Assembly: GCF_017305435.1 (NCBI RefSeq)
Contig: NZ_JAFKIP010000002.1
Location: forward strand, 1 to 64,000
Origin: Microbacterium sp.
GTDB lineage: Bacteria > Actinomycetota > Actinomycetes > Actinomycetales > Microbacteriaceae
DNA: 64,000 nt
Direction of reading: 5' to 3'
How positions within the stretch are numbered: position 1 is the first letter of the stretch; each line of letters opens with the position of its first letter. Both the position numbers and the translations under genes were made by a program. Under the pieces are notes generated by a model that saw only the letters and a list, made by a program, of their open reading frames with translations, searched no databases and had not been told where the DNA came from. Positions 49,618 through 57,088 of this stretch are shown one piece after another.

Positions 49618-50894
49618 ATCAGTGCTCCCTCGGAGGTCGGGGTGGAGGGCGAGACCGGAAGCGGGTGCAGATCCAGGACGGAGCCGACGACGCGACGGCG
49701 GACGGCGATGACCCGCCCGTCCCGGATGACGATGCGATCCGGCGCGCGCTCGGCGAGCGCCTCGGCGGTGTGGGCAGCGCGGACGAGCACGATATCGGCG
49801 ACGTCGTCGACGCGTCCGTCGGCCGGGGGCAGTCCGAAGGCCGCGCGCCCGCCGGTCGAGCTGACCTGCCACGCCTCGGAGGGACTCAGATGCCCGGCGA
49901 TCACGAGAGCGGACGCGACGTCGATCATGTCGGCGTTGCCGAGCGGATTGAACGGATCCTGGACGTTGTCGCCGCCGGCCGCGAGGATGATGCCGGCTGC
50001 CAGCACATCGCGCAGGGGTGGGATGCCGCGAGGAGTGGACACCGGGTGCTCCCAGCCCTGCAGGTAGAGATTCGTCAGCGGGTTCGTGATGATCGAGACC
50101 CCCGCCTCGGCGACCGCGGCGAGCGTGCGTGCGCGGACCTCGGCATCCTGCGTCGACAGGCTCACGCAGTGACCGGCGGAGCGGATGACATCGGCCGGCC
50201 AGTGCCGCGTGCGGGCGGCGAGCTCGGCGAGCCCCGTCGATGTCGGATCGAGCGTCTCGTCGGTGTGCAGATCCATGCCGAGCCCGAACTCCTCGGCGAA
50301 CGCGGCGGCGCGCTCGAGGTCGGCCGTCGGGTCCTCTGCCAGATGGGGGAAGCCGCCGATGAGGTCGACGCCGAGTGCGACGGCCGCCCGGCCCAGGTCG
50401 TCCGGTCCGTCGGAGGGGCCGGGGCTCGCCACGACCTGCAGGTCGACGATGCCCGCGAACTCCGCGCGCAGTTCGACGAGGGCTCGCACGCCGCGGAGAG
50501 GGTCGTCGCCGAGGTGATAGTTCGTGTGCGAGCGGACCGCGGTGACGCCGGCGTGCAGCGCTGCGATGAGGTGGCGGCGTGCCCCTCGCTTGATGTCGGC
50601 GTAGCTGTGATCCTCCCCGTGGTCGATCCAGCACGCGATCGCGTCGTCGAGCGACCCCTCCGGCTGACCGAATGAGGTCCAGGTGTAGCCCTTGTCGAGA
50701 TGGGCGTGCAGATCGGCCAGCGGAGGCAGGGCGATCCAGCCGGTGGCGTCGACGGATTCGCCGACGCCACCGCGTGCGGGTGCGTCGATCACCCGGCCGT
50801 CGGCGAAGGCGAGGACCTCACCGATCGCACCGGTGGGCGTCAGTCCCGTGAGAGCGGCGACGCGCTGACCCGGTTCGAGGAGTTCGGCATCCAT
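49614..50894 (-). CDS. Cytosine-deaminase-like amidohydrolase (CodA family)
   Basis: A 426-residue metal-dependent hydrolase. The ligands of the CodA family are all present: HAHLDK (about residue 63), LHTDET (third His plus catalytic Glu), SAGHCVSL (fourth His) and GGDNVQDPFNPLG (catalytic Asp). Relatives deaminate cytosine, isocytosine or creatinine, or cleave related ring amides. It leads the transporter operon, so it should act on the imported compound. A GGAGG site precedes the ATG at 50894, and operator copy 2 lies about 50 bp upstream. Confidence 0.87.
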   Translation of the reverse strand: MDAELLEPGQRVAALTGLTPTGAIGEVLAFADGRVIDAPARGGVGESVDATGWIALPPLADLHAHLDKGYTWTSFGQPEGSLDDAIACWIDHGEDHSYADIKRGARRHLIAALHAGVTAVRSHTNYHLGDDPLRGVRALVELRAEFAGIVDLQVVASPGPSDGPDDLGRAAVALGVDLIGGFPHLAEDPTADLERAAAFAEEFGLGMDLHTDETLDPTSTGLAELAARTRHWPADVIRSAGHCVSLSTQDAEVRARTLAAVAEAGVSIITNPLTNLYLQGWEHPVSTPRGIPPLRDVLAAGIILAAGGDNVQDPFNPLGNADMIDVASALVIAGHLSPSEAWQVSSTGGRAAFGLPPADGRVDDVADIVLVRAAHTAEALAERAPDRIVIRDGRVIAVRRRVVGSVLDLHPLPVSPSTPTSEGALI

Positions 50895-50943
50895 ACGATC
50901 GTCCTCCTCACGGGGTGATGGCTGTGTCGGCGAGCACTGGTGT

Positions 50944-50960
50944 TGTTGGTATGGCCAACA
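50944..50960. promoter_or_regulatory. Operator copy 2 (TGTTGG-N5-CCAACA)
   Basis: TGTTGG-TATGG-CCAACA, the same inverted repeat as at 45722-45738. It lies in the divergent region between the CodA-like operon (50 bp away) and the rightward reductase gene (140 bp away). Confidence 0.7.
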
Positions 50961-51100
50961 TCGGGTGAGAATCAGTAAACGCCCGGAGTGTTTCCTGCCG
51001 GGCTTGTCAGGATTGCGGCCGTGTTAAATCCGCGCGAAGAGCACGGCCGGGCGTCGCTCGTCGTCGGGCACGCCCCGCCCCAGCAGAGAGAGTGGGACCC

Positions 51101-52102
51101 ATGAGCTACTTCAGCGACGTCGAACGGGACCTCGTGGTCGCCGCCCGCACCGCGCTGGCCGACGGCATCCTGGCGCTCGACCTCGTCGCGCACAACGGAC
51201 GCGACCTCCCCACGTGGGAGCCCGGATCGCACGTCGATCTGATCCTCTCGGACAGCCGGCTGCCCGCGGCGGAGCGGGTGGAGCGTCAGTACTCCCTCTG
51301 CGGCGACGGGGCCGATCGTTCGACGTGGCGCGTCGCGGTGTTGCGCGAGGATGCCGGGCGCGGGGGGTCGGTGCGGATCCACGACGACGTGCAGGTGGGC
51401 CAGCGTCTGCGCGTGCGCGGACCGCGCAACCACTTCGCGTGCGAGGTCGTGCCCGGCGCGACGCTGAGGTTCGTCGCCGGCGGCATCGGCATCACGCCGA
51501 TTCTCGGTATGGTGCGAGCCGCGGCGCGGGCGGGCGCAGACTGGACGCTCGAGTACGCCGGGCGCTCGCTCTCGACGATGGCCTTCGTCGACGAGCTGCG
51601 CGCCCTCGACGCCGGCGTCGGGCGCGTGCGGCTGTATCCGGCCGATGCGGGGACGCGGTTCGATGTCGCCGCGCTGGCGGAGGCTGCCGCGGACGGCGCG
51701 CCGGTCTACGCGTGCGGGCCGGCACGGCTGATCGCCGCCCTCGATGAGGTGTTCGCGACCGCCGGTCGCGCGGACCTGCTGCACGTCGAGCGCTTCGAGG
51801 CCATCGAGTACGGAGCGCCGATCTGGCCCGAGCCGTTCGAGGTGGAACTGGCGATGACGGGCGACGTCGTCACCGTGCGCCCGGATCAGTCGGTGCTCGA
51901 GGCCATCGAGGAGCAGAGCCCTGCCGCGACCGTGCTCTCCAGTTGCCGTCGCGGCACGTGCGGCACCTGCGAGGTCCCCGTGGTCGAAGGCGAGATCGAG
52001 CACCGCGACTCGGTGCTCACCCCGTTGGAGCGTGAGCACAGCGCGGTCATGATGGTGTGCGTCTCGCGTGCGGCCTGCCCGCGCATCGTGCTCGACGCCT
52101 GA
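51101..52102 (+). CDS. PDR/VanB-family oxidoreductase (FMN, NADH, 2Fe-2S)
   Basis: A 333-residue electron-transfer protein in three domains: flavin-binding barrel (about residues 1-105, with RQYSLCG as the flavin motif), nucleotide-binding domain (GGIGITPILGM, then YACGP) and a C-terminal plant-type 2Fe-2S ferredoxin (SSCRRGTCGTCEV plus a distal Cys in MMVCVSRA). Phthalate dioxygenase reductase and VanB have this layout and pass electrons to a Rieske oxygenase. No oxygenase gene is visible within the window. An in-frame GTG at 51092 is an alternative start. Confidence 0.92.
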   Translation: MSYFSDVERDLVVAARTALADGILALDLVAHNGRDLPTWEPGSHVDLILSDSRLPAAERVERQYSLCGDGADRSTWRVAVLREDAGRGGSVRIHDDVQVGQRLRVRGPRNHFACEVVPGATLRFVAGGIGITPILGMVRAAARAGADWTLEYAGRSLSTMAFVDELRALDAGVGRVRLYPADAGTRFDVAALAEAAADGAPVYACGPARLIAALDEVFATAGRADLLHVERFEAIEYGAPIWPEPFEVELAMTGDVVTVRPDQSVLEAIEEQSPAATVLSSCRRGTCGTCEVPVVEGEIEHRDSVLTPLEREHSAVMMVCVSRAACPRIVLDA

Positions 52103-52114
52103 CCCGGCGCGGGA

Positions 52115-53452
52115 TCACCTGCCGGTCCGGTCCCGAAGGGCCGCGACGAGGGCGGCCTCGTCGGCGGTGACCAGCCGGTAGTCGCGGACGACGACGCGCC
52201 CGGCGACGACGACGTGCCGCGGCCGCCGCCCCGGATGGGACCACACCAGACCTGCGACCGGATCGGCGACTCCGGCGTCGGCCACGCCGGAGACATCCCA
52301 GACGCAGAAATCCCCCGCTGCGCCGGGGGACAGGATGCCGAGATCGGCTCGACCGAGACCGGCTGCGCCTCCGGAGGTGGCCATCGCGAGCACGTCGCGC
52401 GCCGTCAGCACCGGGCCCACGAGTCCGGACACCTGCATCGCGAGGCGGGCATCGGCCAGAAGGTGGCCCGCGTCGTTCGAGCCGCCCCCGGATGTGCCGA
52501 GTCCGACGGCGATGCCCGAGTCTCGGATTCGACGCACCGGGCTCACGCCCCACCCCATCGGGACGTCGCAGCCCGGGGCATGCGTGGCGCTGACGCCGGC
52601 GGTGGCGAGCCGCGCGATCTCGTCGTCCGTGACGTCGCACAGGTGGGCGATCGTCACGTCCGACTCGAGCCACCCCCAGTCCTCGAGCAGATCGAGCGGC
52701 CGGCGGCCGTATCGCTGGAGCGCGATCTCCGTGTCGACCTGTTCGTTCGCCTGGGTGCGGCGGCGCAGGCCGTGGCGGTGGGCGACCGCGCCGAGCGCGC
52801 GAAAGGTCTCCGCGGAGTCGGAGTGGACGCCGGCGGGCCCGACGGCCAGTTGCAGCATGCCGTCGGCGCTCGTTCCGCTCGCGGAATCCGCGGGAAGAAG
52901 GGCGCGGACGATCGCCTCGGCGCTGTCGGCGGCGGCATCCGGATCATCGCGCGCCGAGCCCCGCACGAACACGAGCCGAGCGCCGAGCGTGGTGGCGGCG
53001 GCGGCGACGGCGCGCGCGATGGCCACGGTGTTCCCGATCGGGTCGGCCACCGCGCCCGGGTCGGGCCAGTTGAGTTGATGGTCGGCGACCGTCGTCACTC
53101 CGCACAGGAGCGATTCGGCGAGCCCCACCCCGGCGGTCGCACCGACCAGCGATGCGTCGATCCCGGCGCGGGCGTAGGCGGCGGCCATCGCCGGCAGCCA
53201 GTCGCGCATCGGCACGCCTCGAGTGCCCGGGAGCGTGCGGAAGCCCGACTGCAGCAGGTGGTGGTGCGCGTTGACCAGGCCGGGGGTGACGATGCCCCCC
53301 TCCGCGTCGAGGACCTCGCCTGCCGGAGACGGCGACCCCGCCGCGGCGACCCGCCCGTCCTGAACGACCAGGGTGCCGTTGCGGTCGGCAGCGGGGTCGT
53401 CGAAGCGCTCGACGATGACGGAGGCGCCGGTGAGGGTGACTGAGCCGGTCAT
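52115..53452 (-). CDS. Amidohydrolase-family protein with altered metal site
   Basis: A 445-residue protein with the overall plan of guanine/8-oxoguanine deaminase and chlorohydrolase relatives. The HxH motif is present (His63, His65), as is the fourth ligand (IAHLCDVTDDE). The usual HTHLAE-type motif is RTQANE, with Gln234 in the place of the metal-binding His, and the usual VGLGVDGSASND is VGLGTSGGGSND, with Ser321 in the place of the metal-binding and catalytic Asp. It may have lost hydrolase activity or changed chemistry. It is convergent with the PDR-type gene and probably part of the same locus. Confidence 0.8.
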   Translation of the reverse strand: MTGSVTLTGASVIVERFDDPAADRNGTLVVQDGRVAAAGSPSPAGEVLDAEGGIVTPGLVNAHHHLLQSGFRTLPGTRGVPMRDWLPAMAAAYARAGIDASLVGATAGVGLAESLLCGVTTVADHQLNWPDPGAVADPIGNTVAIARAVAAAATTLGARLVFVRGSARDDPDAAADSAEAIVRALLPADSASGTSADGMLQLAVGPAGVHSDSAETFRALGAVAHRHGLRRRTQANEQVDTEIALQRYGRRPLDLLEDWGWLESDVTIAHLCDVTDDEIARLATAGVSATHAPGCDVPMGWGVSPVRRIRDSGIAVGLGTSGGGSNDAGHLLADARLAMQVSGLVGPVLTARDVLAMATSGGAAGLGRADLGILSPGAAGDFCVWDVSGVADAGVADPVAGLVWSHPGRRPRHVVVAGRVVVRDYRLVTADEAALVAALRDRTGR

Positions 53453-53505
53453 GTCCTCCGTCCTACCAGGCGGATGTTTCGCGCAGATGCCGCCGAGCGC
53501 GGGGC

Positions 53506-55131
53506 CTACTGCGCCGCCTCCTGTGCGGCCGCTCCCGCCGCCTCCCGCGCCCGCAGGTCCTTGCGCAGGATCTTGCCGGCCGTCGACTTCGGGATCTGGT
53601 CGATGAACTCCACCCGCCGCACCTTCTTGTACGGCGCGACGTTCTCGGCGACGAAGGCCTTCACATCCTCTTCCGTGAGACCGGAGTCGGGCGCGGCCAC
53701 GACGAACGCCTTCGGGATCTCCTCGTGGTCCTCGCCCTGCACGCCGATGACCGCGGCATCCAACACCTTCGGGTGACTCAGCAGCAGCGCCTCGAGCTCC
53801 GCCGGCGCGATCTGGTAGCCGTGGTACTTGATGAGCTCCTTCACCCGCTCCACGATCGAGAAGTACCCGCCCTCGTGGTACACGGCGACATCGCCCGTGT
53901 GGAGGAAGCCCTCGGCATCCAGCGTCTCCGCCGTCGCATCGGGCTTGCCCAGGTACCCGAGCATGACGTTCGGACCCTTGACCCACAGCTCGCCGGGCCG
54001 CGTCTGCCCGTCCTCGCCGATCTCGGTGATCTCCTCGCCCGTCTCGGTGTCGACGAGCTTGCAGACGATGTTCGGCAGGATCGTGCCGACCGACGAGACC
54101 GGGATGTCGTGGCGCGTGTACGGCATGGCGTGCGAGACGGGGCTGAGCTCGCTCATGCCGTAGCCCTGCATCATGCGGGCTCCCAGGCGCCGCCCCGCGA
54201 CCTCCGCCGTCTCGCCGTCGAGGGGAGCCGCACCGGAGAAGATCGTGTGCACCGTCGAGATGTCGTACTGGTCGACGATCGGATGCTTCGCGAGGGCGAC
54301 CGCGATCGGCGGCGCGATGTAGAGGTACGTGCACTTGTAGGTCTGGATGTTGTCGAGGAACTGGACCAGGTCGAACTTCGGCATCGTGACGAGGCTCGCG
54401 CGCTGCTTGAGCGCGAGGTTCAGCAGCACCGTCATGCCGTAGATGTGGAAGAACGGCAGGACGGCGAGGACGCGGTCGCTGGTCTGGAGGTCGATGTTGA
54501 TGCGGCACTGCGCGACGTTCGCCACGAGGTTGCGGTGGCTCAGCATGACGCCCTTCGGGATGCCGGTCGTCCCGGACGAGTAGGGCAGGACGGCGACATG
54601 CGTCGCCGGGTCGAAAGACACCTCCGGCGGTGTGCGCCCTTCGGTGAGGAGCTCGGGCAGGTTCGGATGGCCGGGCGTCGCCTCGGCGGTGCCGTCGAGG
54701 ACGATGACATGATCGGCCGGGATGCCGACGGCATCCGCGGCGGCCTGAGCCTGGGGGAGGAGCGGGCTCACGGTGATGAGCCAGGTGGCTTCGGCATCCG
54801 TCAGCTGTTTCTGGATCTCGCCCGGCGTGTAGAGCGAGTTGAGTGTCGTCACCGTCGCGCCGGCGCGCAGGATGCCGTGGAAGACCGTCGCGAACGCCGG
54901 GACGTTGGGGCAGAGGAGGCCCACGACGGTGTCGACGCCGACACCGCGCGCCGCGAGGGCCCCGGCGAACGCATCGATCTGCGCCTTCAGCGCGCCGTAC
55001 GTCGTCTCGACGCCGGTCGACGGGTCGATGAGCGCGATGCGGGCGGCGTTGTCCGCGCTCAGCTCGCCGAACAGGTCGTCGTAGACACTCGTCGCGGGGA
55101 TCTCGATGTCGGGGAACGGGCTGGTGAACAC
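53506..55131 (-). CDS. 4-coumarate-CoA ligase-type acyl-CoA synthetase
   Basis: A 541-residue adenylating enzyme that activates a carboxylate with ATP and CoA. The P-loop is YSSGTTGIPKGV (about residues 197-208), followed by GYGMSELSP, HTGDVAVY and, near the C terminus, the catalytic Lys in PKSTAGKILRKDL. It is close to plant-type 4CL by motif pattern; the substrate may be a phenylpropenoic or medium-chain acid. GTG start at 55131. Single gene; a hairpin separates it from the dehydrogenase gene upstream. Confidence 0.92.
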   Translation of the reverse strand: MFTSPFPDIEIPATSVYDDLFGELSADNAARIALIDPSTGVETTYGALKAQIDAFAGALAARGVGVDTVVGLLCPNVPAFATVFHGILRAGATVTTLNSLYTPGEIQKQLTDAEATWLITVSPLLPQAQAAADAVGIPADHVIVLDGTAEATPGHPNLPELLTEGRTPPEVSFDPATHVAVLPYSSGTTGIPKGVMLSHRNLVANVAQCRINIDLQTSDRVLAVLPFFHIYGMTVLLNLALKQRASLVTMPKFDLVQFLDNIQTYKCTYLYIAPPIAVALAKHPIVDQYDISTVHTIFSGAAPLDGETAEVAGRRLGARMMQGYGMSELSPVSHAMPYTRHDIPVSSVGTILPNIVCKLVDTETGEEITEIGEDGQTRPGELWVKGPNVMLGYLGKPDATAETLDAEGFLHTGDVAVYHEGGYFSIVERVKELIKYHGYQIAPAELEALLLSHPKVLDAAVIGVQGEDHEEIPKAFVVAAPDSGLTEEDVKAFVAENVAPYKKVRRVEFIDQIPKSTAGKILRKDLRAREAAGAAAQEAAQ

Positions 55132-55240
55132 GGGCGGTCTCCTTCGACGGCGGTGTGGCCGGCGCGGCGACGGCTTCGGCTGCCGAGGTGTCGCGCGGGC
55201 CTCCCGGCGACGATGCCGGGTGGCACCATCCTGACATCAC

Positions 55241-55279
55241 GACGGACCCGGTTCCACTCTTTGTGGCACCGGGTCCGTC
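55241..55279 (-). terminator. Terminator hairpin of the dehydrogenase gene
   Basis: GACGGACCCGGT pairs with ACCGGGTCCGTC, enclosing a further CCAC/GTGG pairing across a single mismatch. It lies 35 bp downstream of the dehydrogenase stop. No T-run is present. Confidence 0.65.
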
Positions 55280-55313
55280 GTTCACGTCGTCGGACGGGCG
55301 TGAGCGGGCGCCG

Positions 55314-56399
55314 TCAGACGAGCGCGGACGTCGCCGCCGCGGCGCGCAGGCGTGCGGCGGCGCGCTGCTCCGCGGCATCCAGCGGCGTGATCCCGTGGTT
55401 CTCGGCGTCGTCGAAGATCCCGCGGACGACGTCTCCGATGCCGGCGACGCGGTCCATGATCTCGGCGCGGCTGCCGAGGCGCTTCGCCTCGAGGTCGAGG
55501 TAGATCACGCCGCCGGCGTTCACGACGAAGTCGGGCGCATAGAGGATGCCGCGCGCGGCGAGGCGATCGGCGCCGCTGCGCGCGGCGAGCGGGTTGTTCG
55601 CCGGGCCGCAGACGGCGCGGGCGGCGAGGGCGTCGATGACCTCGTCGTCCAGCACTCCGCCGATGCCGGCCGGGACGAAGACGTCCGCGGCGATGAGGTG
55701 CTCGGTGCCGGGGTCGACCCAGTGCGCGCCGAGCTCGGCGGCGAGGTCTCGCTTCGCGGGATTGACGTCGGTCACCGTGAGGGCGGCGCCCTCGGCGGCG
55801 AGCCGGACCGCGAGGCGGCTGCCCACCTGACCCAGACCGGAGATCGTGATGCGCCGGCCGGCGACCGCGGCATCCGAGCCCGTCGTGTCGTCGAGCCGGT
55901 CGAGCGTCGCGCGCAGAGCCTCGTAGACACCGAGGCTCGTCGGTCCGGCCGGCTCGCCGGACCCGCCCGCGGAGTCGGGGAGCCCCACGACGTGGTTCGT
56001 GCGTTCGCTGACCGTGAGCATGTCGTCGGTGGTCGAGCCGACGTCTTCCGCCGTGCGGTACCGACCCTCCATGCGCTCGACGGCGTCGCCGAGATCGAGG
56101 AAGGCGGCGCGGCGGCGATCGGAGTCGAGCGTCGTGCCGGGCGGCAGGCAGATGACGGACTTGCCGCCGCCCGCATCGAGGCCCGCGGCGGCGTTCTTGA
56201 GCGTCATCGCGGCGGAGAGCCGGAGGGCGTCGCCGACGGCGTCGCTCCAGTGCGGGTAGGTCCACAGCCGGGCGCCGCCGAGGGCGGAGCCGAGCGCGGA
56301 CGAGTGGAGCGCCACGGTGATCACGAGGCCGCTGCGCGGGCCCGTCGTCACCTCCACGCGCTCGTGCGTGAGATCGGGCAGGGGCAGGGTGTGCGTCAT
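55314..56399 (-). CDS. Glu/Leu/Phe/Val-type amino acid dehydrogenase
   Basis: A 361-residue NAD-dependent enzyme that oxidatively deaminates a branched or aromatic amino acid to its 2-oxo acid. The substrate Lys lies in LDAGGGKSVICLP (about residues 74-86), the NAD-binding GLGQVGSRLA at about residues 188-197 and GPANNPLA at about 263-270. The length of 361 matches leucine/phenylalanine dehydrogenases rather than the longer glutamate enzymes. The ATG at 56399 has an AAAGAGGA site. Confidence 0.9.
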   Translation of the reverse strand: MTHTLPLPDLTHERVEVTTGPRSGLVITVALHSSALGSALGGARLWTYPHWSDAVGDALRLSAAMTLKNAAAGLDAGGGKSVICLPPGTTLDSDRRRAAFLDLGDAVERMEGRYRTAEDVGSTTDDMLTVSERTNHVVGLPDSAGGSGEPAGPTSLGVYEALRATLDRLDDTTGSDAAVAGRRITISGLGQVGSRLAVRLAAEGAALTVTDVNPAKRDLAAELGAHWVDPGTEHLIAADVFVPAGIGGVLDDEVIDALAARAVCGPANNPLAARSGADRLAARGILYAPDFVVNAGGVIYLDLEAKRLGSRAEIMDRVAGIGDVVRGIFDDAENHGITPLDAAEQRAAARLRAAAATSALV

Positions 56400-56590
56400 C
56401 GCGTCCTCTTTCGGCGTGCCTTGTGGGCAGTGCTCTGCGGACGTCGCGGCTTTGCGGCATCCGCCGTCCATTGTGTCACCCGCGGCGGTGGGCGTCGGCA
56501 GCGTTCGAAAAGCAGGGCCCATCGACGCACCGGCCCCCGCCGCGCGCTCCGTGCAGCGATCCGCCCTGCTTTTGTCGCGGCGACGGGCGC

Positions 56591-56596
56591 TACGGT
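56591..56596 (+). promoter_or_regulatory. Predicted leaderless -10 box
   Basis: TACGGT lies exactly 6 nt before the ATG at 56603, with a possible -35 (TTTTGT) about 16-17 bp upstream. Confidence 0.4.
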
Positions 56597-56602
56597 TGCA
56601 CC

Positions 56603-57079
56603 ATGGTCGAGAATCTGTCGCCCCGGAGCGTGCTGGTCCAGGATGCGCTGCGCGCCGCGGGCATCGCGGGGGAGATCGTCGTGCTGCCGGATGCCGCGTC
56701 CACGGCCGCTCTCGCGGCGGCGGCGCTCGGGGTCGAGGTCGGCGCGATCGCCAACTCGCTCGTCTTCTGGTCGGACGACGAGCCGCTCCTGGTGATGACG
56801 AGCGGGGCGCACCGCGTCGATACTGGGGCCCTCGCCGCGCGCCTCGGGCGCGCGCCCATCGTGCGGGCGACGCCCGAGCAGGTGCGCGAGGCGACCGGTC
56901 AGGCGATCGGGGGCGTCGCGCCGACGGGTCATCCGACGCGGCTGACCACCGTGGTCGACGAGGCGCTGGCCGTGTACCCCGAGATCTGGGCAGCCGGGGG
57001 CACCCCGCACACGGTTTTCCCGCTGACCTACGACGAGCTCGTCGCGCTCACCGGCGGTACGGTCGCGAAGGTCGACTGA
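56603..57079 (+). CDS. YbaK/aminoacyl-tRNA deacylase-type protein
   Basis: A 158-residue protein of the YbaK/ProX editing-domain family, which hydrolyses mischarged aminoacyl-tRNAs such as Cys-tRNA-Pro. Landmarks are the AIANSLVFWSDDEPLLVMTSGAH strand-helix (split, about residues 48-72), the GQAIGGVAPTGHP loop and the GGTPHTVFPLTYDELVALTGG ending (split). The start is fixed by a leaderless -10 box. It is convergent with the debranching enzyme gene, only 9 bp apart. Confidence 0.9.
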   Translation: MVENLSPRSVLVQDALRAAGIAGEIVVLPDAASTAALAAAALGVEVGAIANSLVFWSDDEPLLVMTSGAHRVDTGALAARLGRAPIVRATPEQVREATGQAIGGVAPTGHPTRLTTVVDEALAVYPEIWAAGGTPHTVFPLTYDELVALTGGTVAKVD

Positions 57080-57088
57080 CCCTGCGCA

